NCBI GenBank assembly: GCA_024274915.1
Contig: JAJSAC010000012.1
Location: 1 to 64,000, forward strand
DNA length: 64,000 nucleotides
Direction: 5' to 3'
Source: Thermodesulfobacteriota bacterium
GTDB taxonomy: Bacteria > Thermosulfidibacterota > Thermosulfidibacteria > Thermosulfidibacterales > B14-G1
Shown: positions 19,356-28,257 of the stretch, piece after piece
Layout of the letters: each line of letters starts with the position of its first letter
Position numbering within the stretch: the stretch's first letter is position 1
Position numbers and translations under genes: made by a program
Notes under the pieces: model-generated
Seen by the model: the letters and a program-made list of their open reading frames with translations, nothing else
Database searches by the model: none
What the model was told of the DNA's origin: nothing

Positions 19356-20342
19356 TCACCTTGGGCTGTTTTTTCCCTTCTTCGCCGATATTGTATCGGC
19401 TTCGATGAAGATCTGGCGAGCCTCTGGAACGACCTCTCTAATGCTTCTCTCCAAGCGATCTATCAAGGCCTCCAGTTCTCTCGCCGACAGGTCATCATCG
19501 AAATCCAGGTTCACCGTCACCAGGAGGCTGTCGGGTCCCAGCTGCATGGTGAGAATATCTCCCACTCCCTCTATGTGGCCACAACTTCGGAGAACTTCCC
19601 TTACCCGGGCCACCTTCTCCTTCCGGGCCGCCTCCCCAATGAGCAGATCCCGAGTCTTAGCGGCCAAGAAGAAAGCCACCCCCGCCAAGAGAAAACCTAT
19701 GGCCAGGGAGGCAACGCCATCAAAGACGTAGTTTTCTGTGGCATGGGCTAAAAAAACCCCCACAAAAGCTATAACCAAGCCCAAAAGGGCAGCGCTGTCC
19801 TCGAATAGGACCACCACCAGGCTCACGTTCCCCGTGGTTTTGATGGCTTCCCAGAGCCCCTCCTCTCCCACTCCCTTTTTGAATTCCCGAAAGGCTACCG
19901 TGAGAGAGGCAGCCTCCATGACAAAGGCCACCCCCAACACCAGGTAAATCCAAAGGATGCCCTCCAGGGGATGGGGGTGAAGAAGCTTTTTGACCCCCTC
20001 ATAAAAGGAGACCACAGCCCCCACAACGAAGATCATGACGGCCACCATGAAGGACCAGAAGTACTCCTCTTTTCCGTAGCCGAAGGGGTGTTTTTCGTCG
20101 GGGAGACGCTGGCTCCGGCGGAGTCCCACCATGAGAAGGACCTCGTTACCCGTATCCGCCAGGGAGTGGAAAGCCTCTGCCAACATGGCGGAACTGCCGC
20201 TCACCGCAGCCACAATAAACTTGCTCACAGCAATGGCAGTGTTGGCCAGCAGAGCAGCCCAGACAGCCTTATGGGAATCGGTTCTACGGCTCATTGTTCC
20301 CCCTCTAGATGGATTATATCGGCCCGAGAATGGAAGGAACAA
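19356..20342 (-). CDS. Cation diffusion facilitator family transporter
   Basis: MLAEAFHSLADTGNEVLLMVGLRRSQRLPDEKHPFGYGKEEYFWSF; CDF TM architecture; start within ORF uncertain. Confidence 0.92.
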   Translation of the reverse strand: MFLPFSGRYNPSRGGTMSRRTDSHKAVWAALLANTAIAVSKFIVAAVSGSSAMLAEAFHSLADTGNEVLLMVGLRRSQRLPDEKHPFGYGKEEYFWSFMVAVMIFVVGAVVSFYEGVKKLLHPHPLEGILWIYLVLGVAFVMEAASLTVAFREFKKGVGEEGLWEAIKTTGNVSLVVVLFEDSAALLGLVIAFVGVFLAHATENYVFDGVASLAIGFLLAGVAFFLAAKTRDLLIGEAARKEKVARVREVLRSCGHIEGVGDILTMQLGPDSLLVTVNLDFDDDLSARELEALIDRLERSIREVVPEARQIFIEADTISAKKGKNSPR

Positions 20343-20420
20343 GAACTAGCTCCAACCTTTGCAGTTTGGTAAACCCAAAGAGAACCCCTTTCTCTCTGGG
20401 TTCAAGACCCAACCCAGGCC

Positions 20421-20846
20421 TCACCAGCCCCTTCTGCGTCCCCGGCCTCGACCCATGCCACCGCCAGGGCCCCTTTTCCGGCCCACGCCTCGGTCCCTAC
20501 CACGGCCTATGCCCCTTCCGCCACCTGGACTCCCCACGACTCCTCCCCGCTTCGGCCAGGGGGAGGGAACGTTGCTCAGAGCTCCCATGCCCTCATGGCC
20601 CCAAAAACTCGACCACCTCTGGGGAGGGCCTGCTCTCCAAACCCAGGGCACAGCATCTCCGAAAGAGACCAGGGAAATGGCCTCCACGGGACACACCTGA
20701 ACACATGTACCGCAGCCCCGACACACACCAGGGTCAATGAATGCCTTCTTTTCTTTACCTTTTCCTTGAAGTCTAATGGCTCCAAAACCACAAACTTCCA
20801 CACACTTGGCACAACCGATGCATTTCTCCTGATCCACCTGATACAT
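20421..20846 (-). CDS. Ferredoxin (2x4Fe-4S) with Gly/Arg-rich C-terminal tail
   Basis: CIGCAKCVEVCGFGAI ... CRGCGTCVQVCPVEAI, tail GGGRGIGRGRDRGVGRKRGPGGGMGRGRGRRRGW; start chosen at MYQVDQEKC. Confidence 0.8.
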   Translation of the reverse strand: MYQVDQEKCIGCAKCVEVCGFGAIRLQGKGKEKKAFIDPGVCRGCGTCVQVCPVEAISLVSFGDAVPWVWRAGPPQRWSSFWGHEGMGALSNVPSPWPKRGGVVGSPGGGRGIGRGRDRGVGRKRGPGGGMGRGRGRRRGW

Positions 20847-20953
20847 GCCATCTCCTCCTAATACTAATAGCGCCTCAAACCCAAGGGTGAATGAACAAAA
20901 AAACACGTAAACCCTTTTCTCCTTTTACCCATTGGCATCTTGCCTTTCTCTCC

Positions 20954-21535
20954 TCACATCCCAAACCTATTCCTGTGATAGTAGCCCGAGTAGAGGGCAC
21001 CTACAGGGTTATGGGCCAGAACCCTGTCCTTCACCACCACCGTAGTCACGGGAGCCTGGGAATACACGGTGAAGAGGATGTCATGGCCCACGCACAGACC
21101 CACTACGAGATTGAGCTGGGTTCCCGCCTCGTTGAGAACACGGGCCTGGCCCATGGAATTGCAGATGGCCTCATAGCGCCCAGGCTTGATGGGCCTGAAG
21201 TCCAGCTCCGACTTCCCAATGCCTCCCATCTTGCAGCACACAGAGGTTACTCGAAACCCCTCCTTCTCCAGAATCCTCTGGAGGGTCTCGGCCTCGCCGC
21301 CCATACCCACACAGAAAGCTATACCCAAATGGCGGTAGCCCATGCGTCGTGCAAACACCACCACCTCTTCCACCCGGCACCACTTCATGTAGCCGTCGCT
21401 CTCGATGGACGTAGCCACCCGGGACATATGGGTGTCCCGGGGCCGGGATTTGTAAGCCTCCAGGTCCTTCTCCCTGGTCCCAAAGCAGTCTTTGCCCTGG
21501 TAGCAGACCTTGTCTTTGCAGTAGGCACACTTCAT
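20954..21535 (-). CDS. DUF1847-family Cys-rich protein
   Basis: [66 protein letters not shown]. Confidence 0.85.
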   Translation of the reverse strand: MKCAYCKDKVCYQGKDCFGTREKDLEAYKSRPRDTHMSRVATSIESDGYMKWCRVEEVVVFARRMGYRHLGIAFCVGMGGEAETLQRILEKEGFRVTSVCCKMGGIGKSELDFRPIKPGRYEAICNSMGQARVLNEAGTQLNLVVGLCVGHDILFTVYSQAPVTTVVVKDRVLAHNPVGALYSGYYHRNRFGM

Positions 21536-21545
21536 TTCCTGCTCC

Positions 21546-22436
21546 TTAGCCTCCGGCCTCCACCTTTTCTCCCACCTTTTCCAGGATCCCTTCCACGATG
21601 GACTGAAAGGCCCTGGCTGCCAGGGAATCAGGGGCCGCTTCCACCAGGGGCTTTCCTTCGTCCCCCAATTCCACTACCCGGGGATCCAAGGGAATCCTGC
21701 CCAAAAAGGGGACCCCCAGTTCCCGGGCTGCCCTCTCGCCACCCCCCATTTTGAACAGCTCAATAACCTCACCGCAGTGGGGGCACACCAGGCCGCTCAT
21801 GTTCTCCACGACGCCTAAAACGGGCACGTTCAGCTTCTTACTGAAATTCACGCTCTTCCTGGAATCTAGCAGAGCCACGTCCTGAGGGGTGGTAACGATA
21901 ATGGATCCGTCCATCTCCCTGATGAGCTGGGCAATGGAGAGGGGCTCATCCCCTGTGCCGGGGGGCAGATCCACCAAAAGGAAATCCAGATCCCCCCAAT
22001 TCACCTCACTCAAAAACTGACGCAAGGCCCCCATCTTGAGAGGTCCCCTCCAAATGACAGGAGTGTCCGAATCGTGGAGGAGGAAGCTCATGGAGATCAC
22101 CCTGAGCCCCGGCCTAACTTCCAATGGCTCTATGCCCTCAGGACTCATAGCCAACCGCCGGCCCTCTACCCCCAGCATGAGGGGGATATTGGGACCGTGG
22201 ATATCAGCATCCAGCAGACCTACCTTATAACCCCTCTGGGCCAGGGCCCAGGCCAAGTCAGCAGCCACCGTAGATTTGCCCACTCCCCCCTTCCCGCTCA
22301 TAACCATGATGCGGTGCTTTATCCTGGAAAGCCGGCCCTTCAGGAGTTCTTCCTGATGCCGTCTTTGGTCCTCGGCATCGCAGACCGAGGCTGCTTCACA
22401 GGTAGAACAGACCTTCCTCTCGCCACACTCAGCCAT
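21546..22436 (-). CDS. mrp: Mrp/NBP35-type P-loop ATPase (FeS carrier family)
   Basis: [66 protein letters not shown]-terminal [16 protein letters not shown]. Confidence 0.93.
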   Translation of the reverse strand: MAECGERKVCSTCEAASVCDAEDQRRHQEELLKGRLSRIKHRIMVMSGKGGVGKSTVAADLAWALAQRGYKVGLLDADIHGPNIPLMLGVEGRRLAMSPEGIEPLEVRPGLRVISMSFLLHDSDTPVIWRGPLKMGALRQFLSEVNWGDLDFLLVDLPPGTGDEPLSIAQLIREMDGSIIVTTPQDVALLDSRKSVNFSKKLNVPVLGVVENMSGLVCPHCGEVIELFKMGGGERAARELGVPFLGRIPLDPRVVELGDEGKPLVEAAPDSLAARAFQSIVEGILEKVGEKVEAGG

Positions 22437-23302
22437 CACTCCACCTCCAGCATTTTCTCCCAAATTTCCCTTATGAAAGCTGCCAGTTCACCATCCCCCT
22501 CCACAGGGGCTTTGCCCTGCACCTGGATCCGGGGAATCTCCCGGGAAAAAGGAATTTTCCCCACCACATCAACACCCTTTCCCCGGCACCAATCTTCTAT
22601 CTCCTGGGTACGCTCGGGGTTGATGTCGTACTGATTTATGCAAACCTGGACCCGGGCCTGAAAATGGGTGGCCAGCTCTACCACCCGACCCAGATCATGC
22701 TGACCTGCCGGGGTGGGCTCCGTAACCACCAAGACTTGAGCCACCCCTGTCATGGAGGAGATGACGGGACAGCCTATGCCAGGAGGACCATCTATAAGAA
22801 CAAGCCCATATCCTGTCTCCTGGGCAAGCTCCTTAGCCCGGTTCCTGATAACCGTAACCAACTTGCCCGAATTCTCCCCTCCGGGGTAGAGGCGGGCATG
22901 GGTCATGGGACCTCCCCGACTGTTGGAGAGAAACCACACCCCCGCCTCCCTGTCCCTGAGAATCACCGCGTCGTGGGGACAGGCGAAGTAACACAGGGCA
23001 CATCCCTCACAGGCCAAGGGACTCACCTGGAAGTCAGAGGATATGGCGTCGTATCGGCACAGCTCCCGGCACACCCCACAGCTATCGCACTTGTCGGTGT
23101 TTATTCTGGCCACCTTCCCTCCTACGAACTTATGGGCCTCCACCACCTGGGGCCTGAGGATGATATGGAGATCAGGGGCGTCCACGTCAGCGTCCACCAC
23201 CACCTTTTCAGGTGGTAAGAGGGCAAAAGAAGAAGTGAGGGTGGTTTTCCCGGTACCACCCTTGCCACTCACCACCAGGATCTCCCGAAATCCATTGTTC
23301 AT
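22436..23302 (-). CDS. MinD/ParA-type ATPase with inserted 2x[4Fe-4S] ferredoxin domain
   Basis: [34 protein letters not shown]...[29 protein letters not shown]. Confidence 0.92.
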   Translation of the reverse strand: MNNGFREILVVSGKGGTGKTTLTSSFALLPPEKVVVDADVDAPDLHIILRPQVVEAHKFVGGKVARINTDKCDSCGVCRELCRYDAISSDFQVSPLACEGCALCYFACPHDAVILRDREAGVWFLSNSRGGPMTHARLYPGGENSGKLVTVIRNRAKELAQETGYGLVLIDGPPGIGCPVISSMTGVAQVLVVTEPTPAGQHDLGRVVELATHFQARVQVCINQYDINPERTQEIEDWCRGKGVDVVGKIPFSREIPRIQVQGKAPVEGDGELAAFIREIWEKMLEVE

Positions 23303-24156
23303 GACTCCTCCCTCTCCTTGGCCGTCTCCAAGGTGGCCAGAAGTTCCAGGAACCCTTCGGACAGAGAAGGTTCAGCCTCCACCAGGGGTACCCCCAAGGA
23401 ATAGGCCCGGGCCCAGTCACTGTTGTAGGGCAGGGAAAGAAGGAGGGGAATCCCCTCCGCAGCCAGATGACGTCTCAACCTATCGTCCCCCAGCCCCGCC
23501 TTGTTCTCCACAACACCAAAGGGTATATCCAGATCTTCCAACAGCTCTTCCACCAGGAGATAATCATGGAAACCGAAGGGAGTAGATTCGGCCACCACAA
23601 GACAAAAATCTGAGCCTTTCACCGTCTCCACGAATGGGCAAGCCACCCCTGGGGGAGCATCCAAGATGACTAACGGGGCATCCTGGGGGACCCTTGCCTT
23701 TACCTGACGTATGAGAGGAGGAGCCATGGGTTCCCCCACGTTTAGGCACCCTGCCAGGTAACCCACCTCCTCTCTCCTGCCTCCCTGGACGAGGCCGATT
23801 GACCTGGTGGTCTCAGAAATGGCCTTTTGGGGACACACATAGGTACAGGTGCCACACCCGTGACATAACCGGTCGAAGACCACCACCTTATGAGGCAGCA
23901 CCATAATGGCACGGAACTGGCAGGCCTGGGAACAGGCCTTGCAGTAGTCACACCGCCCCTCGTCCACCACGGGCAGAGGCAGGGTGGCCTCCTCCTCCCA
24001 CTCCACGTGGGGATGGAGGAGGAGGGCCCCGTTGGGCTCCTCCACATCGCAGTCCACAAAGACGGCCTGGCCCGCCGCCAGGGCCAGGCTCACCGCCACG
24101 CTGGTCTTGCCCGCCCCTCCCTTACCACTGGCCACGGTGAGAATCATGTTCTCCAA
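23299..24156 (-). CDS. MinD/ParA-type ATPase with inserted 2x[4Fe-4S] ferredoxin domain (paralogue)
   Basis: VASGKGGAGKTSVAVSLALA, CDYCKACSQACQFRAI...CHGCGTCTYVCPQKAI, DAPPGVACPFVET. Confidence 0.92.
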   Translation of the reverse strand: MENMILTVASGKGGAGKTSVAVSLALAAGQAVFVDCDVEEPNGALLLHPHVEWEEEATLPLPVVDEGRCDYCKACSQACQFRAIMVLPHKVVVFDRLCHGCGTCTYVCPQKAISETTRSIGLVQGGRREEVGYLAGCLNVGEPMAPPLIRQVKARVPQDAPLVILDAPPGVACPFVETVKGSDFCLVVAESTPFGFHDYLLVEELLEDLDIPFGVVENKAGLGDDRLRRHLAAEGIPLLLSLPYNSDWARAYSLGVPLVEAEPSLSEGFLELLATLETAKEREES

Positions 24157-24169
24157 ACCTCAAGGGGGT

Positions 24170-24763
24170 TCACGACCCCTTCTCCTCCTTCTCCAGCTCT
24201 TGGAGTCTCCGGGTGATATACTCCAGTCGTCCTTTGATGAATTCCATCTCCTCCCTCAAGGCGATCATCTCCTCCTCCTTGTCGGAGAACCCCGGGGAAG
24301 ATGGCATGGCACCAAAGCCACCCATGCGCCCCATACCTCTACCCATACCCCGACCCATACCGGCGCCGCCCCCAGGACCCATACCCCCGCCGGGTCCCAC
24401 GCCCATATGGGCAGGCCCGGTGGCCTGGGCTGGCGAGGGCTGGAATTTTCCAGCCTTGAAGGCCTCCACCGCCTCCCTCACTGTCATGCCTTGGACACCC
24501 ATCACCACCCGGATTCCCGCTGCCGCTAGGGCTGATGCGGCATTGGGGCCCAGATGGCCCGTGATCACCACCTGGGCCCCCCTCTCGGCCACCAATTGGG
24601 CAGACTGGATACCCGCCCCTCCCACGGCACCCACGCTGGGATTGGCCACGGACTCACCATCCATGGAATCGGTGTCAACAAAAACAAAATAGGCCGCCCG
24701 GCCAAACCGGGGATCCACCTGGGCATTGAGCCCAGCACTCATAGCCGTGACACACACCTTCAT
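24170..24763 (-). CDS. NifX/NifB-C-like (dinitrogenase iron-molybdenum cofactor) domain protein with Gly/Met/Arg repeat and coiled-coil tail
   Basis: NAQVDPRFGRAAYFVFVD ... VVITGHLGPNAASALAAAGIRVVMG; tail GMGPGGGAGMGRGMGRGMGRMGGFG ... EEEMIALREEMEFIKGRLEYITRRLQELE. Confidence 0.85.
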   Translation of the reverse strand: MKVCVTAMSAGLNAQVDPRFGRAAYFVFVDTDSMDGESVANPSVGAVGGAGIQSAQLVAERGAQVVITGHLGPNAASALAAAGIRVVMGVQGMTVREAVEAFKAGKFQPSPAQATGPAHMGVGPGGGMGPGGGAGMGRGMGRGMGRMGGFGAMPSSPGFSDKEEEMIALREEMEFIKGRLEYITRRLQELEKEEKGS

Positions 24764-24794
24764 GGTTCACTCCCTCCTTTTTCCTTCTCTATGA

Positions 24795-24848
24795 GTGAAT
24801 GGGTGGACGGGACTTGGCTTCTCTTTTTTCCCTCTTTCACCCATTCAC
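24795..24848. repeat. Inverted repeat between the MerR-NifX and NifX-like genes
   Basis: GTGAATGGGTG (24795-24805) and CACCCATTCAC (24838-24848), 32-nt loop. Confidence 0.6.
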
Positions 24849-24850
24849 CT

Positions 24851-25549
24851 TCACTCTTTGTGCCACTGTCCCTCTTTCCCGCAACTCTTTTCATGGGGAT
24901 GACACAGGCTCTCCTCAAACTCCTCACCAGACAGGAGGGCCCTCAGCACTTCCAACACCTTCCCCTTGGCCCCTGTGACAGGTTCCACACCCCACTGGCG
25001 GAAGACCTCTGCCGCCCTCATGCCCATACCCCCACTCACTACCAGGTCCGCCTCTTCGTCCCTGACGAAACCGGGCACTAGACCGGGACCACGGACTTGG
25101 GCAAAGGGGTTTTCTTTAACCTCCACAGACACCACCTCTCCATCGGGGTCCAGATCTACAAAGGTGAAGAAACGGGCCCTCCGAAAATGGGAAGCTACCT
25201 GGGCCTCCAGGCCCCCGTCGTCTTCTGTGGCAAAGGCTATTCTCATCTTCCACCTCCCATGGATTTTGTACCAGGAGCAGAGCTCCCTCTTCTTCACAGG
25301 ACACTTTAGAACCCTCCAGCAGGGGGCTAGGGAAAAGAGGCGCTTGATACCGGCAATGTTTACTCCCTCCTCTAGGAGGGCCCGGATGCAGCGAAGGCGG
25401 TGGAGGTCACTCTCAGAGTAGTAACGCTTTCCACCAATGCGCCGGGGAGAGATGAGCCCCTCCTCCTCGTATATGCGCAGGGTCCTGGGATGGACCCCCA
25501 GCATCTCGCTCACCACGCCAATGGGATAGACCGGCTTACTCCATTCCAC
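24851..25549 (-). CDS. MerR-family regulator fused to a NifX-like domain
   Basis: PIGVVSEMLGVHPRTLRIYEEEGLISPRRIGGKRYYSESDLHRL then CW..C...C region, then MRIAFATEDDGGLEAQVASHFRRARFFTFVDLD...; GTG start with AGGAGG 5 nt upstream. Confidence 0.88.
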   Translation of the reverse strand: MEWSKPVYPIGVVSEMLGVHPRTLRIYEEEGLISPRRIGGKRYYSESDLHRLRCIRALLEEGVNIAGIKRLFSLAPCWRVLKCPVKKRELCSWYKIHGRWKMRIAFATEDDGGLEAQVASHFRRARFFTFVDLDPDGEVVSVEVKENPFAQVRGPGLVPGFVRDEEADLVVSGGMGMRAAEVFRQWGVEPVTGAKGKVLEVLRALLSGEEFEESLCHPHEKSCGKEGQWHKE

Positions 25550-25572
25550 GACCGCCTCCTAAAGCCTGAGGT

Positions 25573-25603
25573 TAAATATGACTTGACAATCGAATTGTCA
25601 AGT
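25573..25603 (-). promoter_or_regulatory. Promoter and overlapping operator of merR-nifX operon
   Basis: Minus strand TTGACA (25601-25596) -17- TATTTA (25578-25573); perfect palindrome ACTTGACAAT-CGA-ATTGTCAAGT (25581-25603) covers the -35 and most of the spacer. Confidence 0.8.
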
Positions 25604-25703
25604 GACTGGGGCTAAAACTTTCGAGCAGAAAAAGAGAAACCAGACAAGGTAGATGGATCCTGGTTCTAGAATTTCGCCCCAGATCAAAATATCCCCTGAA
25701 AAC

Positions 25704-28235
25704 CTATCGACCCTTTCTAAAAACGATACCTTCTTCGGGGATGTGCTCCCACTTTAGTTCCATGGGCACGGGGGTGGCTTTCCAGATGTGCTGGCAGTAC
25801 TCATTGATGGATCGGTCCGATGAGAACTTGCCCATGCGGGCCACGTTGAGGATGGATATCCTGGTCCAGCGGTCCTTGTCCATGAAAACCTGAGCCACAT
25901 GATCCTGGCAATCCACGTAGGACTGATAGTCGGCCAGGAGCATGTAGCGGTCGCGATGAAGGAGGGAATCTACCAAGGGCTTGAAGAGCTGGACATCTCC
26001 CTGGGAAAAGTGGCCCGAAGAGACGAGGTCCAGGGCCGCCCTGAGCTCGTGGTTGTTCTGGTAATAATCCATGGGGTGATAACCCGAGGCCTTGAGGGCC
26101 ATGACCTCCTCAACGTTGAGGCCGAAGAGAAAGAAGTTTTCGGATCCCACGGCCTCCCTGATCTCCACGTTGGCCCCGTCCAGGGTGCCGATGGTAAGAG
26201 CACCGTTCATGGAGAATTTCATGTTCCCCGTGCCCGACGCCTCCTTACCCGCCAGGGAGATCTGCTCCGAAAGGTCGGCCATGGGATAGACCAGGTGACC
26301 CATCTTCACGTTGTAGTTGGGTATGAAGACCACCTTGAGACGGCGCCTCATTTGGGGGTCGTTGTTAACCACCTGGGCCACAGAGTTGATGAGCTTGATG
26401 ATGAGCTTGGCCATGGAGTATCCTGGGGCCGCCTTGCCACCAAAAACAAAAGTCCTGGGGGTAATGTCCATGTCGGGATTGGCCTTGAGGCGGTTGTAGA
26501 GGGTGATGATGTGGAGAACATTGAGGTGCTGACGCTTGTACTCGTGGATGCGCTTCACCTGAACATCGAACATGGAGGCGGGATCGATGAGGACCTCGTG
26601 GGCCATGGCCCTCCTGGCCACCTCGTCCTTGTTCTCCTCCTGGACCTTCTGCCATTCCTCCCGGAAGCCGGCATCGTCGGCCATGTTCTCCAGTTCTCTG
26701 AGCTGAAAAAGGTCTGTGATCCAACCCTGGCCAATGGCTTGGCTGATGAGACAGCTCAGCCTGGGATTGGCCACCATCATCCAGCGCCTGGGAGTGACAC
26801 CGTTGGTGACATTGAGGATCTTCCCCGGCCACAGCTCCTGGAAGTCTCGGAGGGTGGAGCTCTTCAATAGCCCGGTATGAAGCTCAGCCACTCCGTTGAT
26901 GGCGTGGCTCCCCACGCAGGCCAGATGGGCCATGCGCACGAATCTGCCTCCCGTCTCGTCTATGATGGACATGCGGCGGAGCTTGGGAGTGTCTCCGGGA
27001 AACCGGACCCTCACCTCTTCTAGGAATCGGCGGTTTATTTCGAAAGTGATCTCCAAATGTCTGGGCAACAGGGCGCCGAAGAGGTCCAGGGACCACCTCT
27101 CCATGGCCTCAGGCAGGAGGGTGTGATTGGTGTAGGAGAGGACTTTGGTGGTCACCTTCCATGCCTCCTCCCATCCCATGCCGTGCTCGTCCATAAGGAG
27201 GCGCATGAGCTCGGGCACAGCCAGGGCGGGATGGGTGTCGTTGAGCTGGACGGCAAAGGCCTCGTGAAAGTTGACCAGGCTCTTATACTTCAATAAGTGG
27301 AAGCGGATCATATCCTGGAGGGAGGCGGAAACGAAGAAGTACTGCTGCTCCAGTCTGAGGCGCTTGCCTCCCATAGGCTCGTCGTTGGGGTAGAGGACCT
27401 TGGTTATTGTCTCCGCCTTCACCTTCTCTTCCACAGCCCCGTAGTAGTCCCCCACGTTGAACTCCTCGAAGTCGAAGGTGTCCACTGCCTCGGCGCTCCA
27501 CAGGCGGAGGACGTTGACGTTGTTCACCCTGTAGCCCGGGATGGGGGTGTCGTAGGCCACGGCATTCACCATGCGGGCAGGGACCCATCTCATTCTGAAG
27601 CGGCCTTCCTGATCTGTGTAGGCCCGGGTATACCCTCCGAAGCCTATACCGTAACAGCCCTCGGGTTTCTTGATCTCCCAGGGATTGCCAAAGTGGAGCC
27701 ATTGGTCGCTCAACTCCTTCTGCCAGCCGTCCTCTATGATCTGGTGGAACATGCCATGCTCGTACCTGATGCCGTAACCTATAGCCGGCACCTGAAGGGA
27801 GGAGAGGGAATCCAAGTAACAAGCAGCCAGACGACCAAGGCCCCCGTTCCCCAGGCCAGGCTCGGGTTCCTGGTCAGCGATATCCCGGATGTTGAGGCCA
27901 GTCTCCTCCAAGGCCTGGACCACCTGCTGGTAGATGCCCAGGTTCACCAGGTTCTTCTCCAGGTGGGGTCCCATAAGGAACTCAGCGGAGAGGTAGCAGA
28001 CAATACGAACCCCCTTGGCTATGAGGTTCTCTAGGGAATTTATGAAGAGGTGCTGCATTCTGTCCCGAATGGTGTAGGCCACAGCCATGTAAAGGTCATG
28101 CATAGTGGCTGTCTCTACAGGTTTACCCTGGCGATAGAAGAGATTGTAGACAATGGCCCTCTTCAGCTCATTCACCTCTTCCTTGCGGGCGCCAACTCCG
28201 GCTTTTCCTGAGTTGCCTTCAAACTCCTTCATCAT
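25704..28235 (-). CDS. glgP: Glycogen/starch phosphorylase
   Basis: EPGLGNGGLGRLAACYLDSL, NGVTPRRW, KRIHEYKRQHLN, SLAGKEASGTGNMKFSMNGALTIGTLDGANVEI; start chosen at MMKEFEG. Confidence 0.96.
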   Translation of the reverse strand: MMKEFEGNSGKAGVGARKEEVNELKRAIVYNLFYRQGKPVETATMHDLYMAVAYTIRDRMQHLFINSLENLIAKGVRIVCYLSAEFLMGPHLEKNLVNLGIYQQVVQALEETGLNIRDIADQEPEPGLGNGGLGRLAACYLDSLSSLQVPAIGYGIRYEHGMFHQIIEDGWQKELSDQWLHFGNPWEIKKPEGCYGIGFGGYTRAYTDQEGRFRMRWVPARMVNAVAYDTPIPGYRVNNVNVLRLWSAEAVDTFDFEEFNVGDYYGAVEEKVKAETITKVLYPNDEPMGGKRLRLEQQYFFVSASLQDMIRFHLLKYKSLVNFHEAFAVQLNDTHPALAVPELMRLLMDEHGMGWEEAWKVTTKVLSYTNHTLLPEAMERWSLDLFGALLPRHLEITFEINRRFLEEVRVRFPGDTPKLRRMSIIDETGGRFVRMAHLACVGSHAINGVAELHTGLLKSSTLRDFQELWPGKILNVTNGVTPRRWMMVANPRLSCLISQAIGQGWITDLFQLRELENMADDAGFREEWQKVQEENKDEVARRAMAHEVLIDPASMFDVQVKRIHEYKRQHLNVLHIITLYNRLKANPDMDITPRTFVFGGKAAPGYSMAKLIIKLINSVAQVVNNDPQMRRRLKVVFIPNYNVKMGHLVYPMADLSEQISLAGKEASGTGNMKFSMNGALTIGTLDGANVEIREAVGSENFFLFGLNVEEVMALKASGYHPMDYYQNNHELRAALDLVSSGHFSQGDVQLFKPLVDSLLHRDRYMLLADYQSYVDCQDHVAQVFMDKDRWTRISILNVARMGKFSSDRSINEYCQHIWKATPVPMELKWEHIPEEGIVFRKGR

Positions 28236-28257
28236 CCCTCTTTCTCCCTTTGAGGGC

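Noticed and set aside
20891-21754. 287-aa plus-strand ORF
   Set aside because: Spans the antisense of DUF1847 and mrp; His/Pro-rich low-complexity translation typical of non-coding strand.
25899-26870. 323-aa plus-strand ORF opposite glgP (and 27297-28034, 245 aa)
   Set aside because: Shadow ORFs antisense to a confidently identified glycogen phosphorylase; His/Val/Gly/Asp-rich mirror composition and no domain signature.
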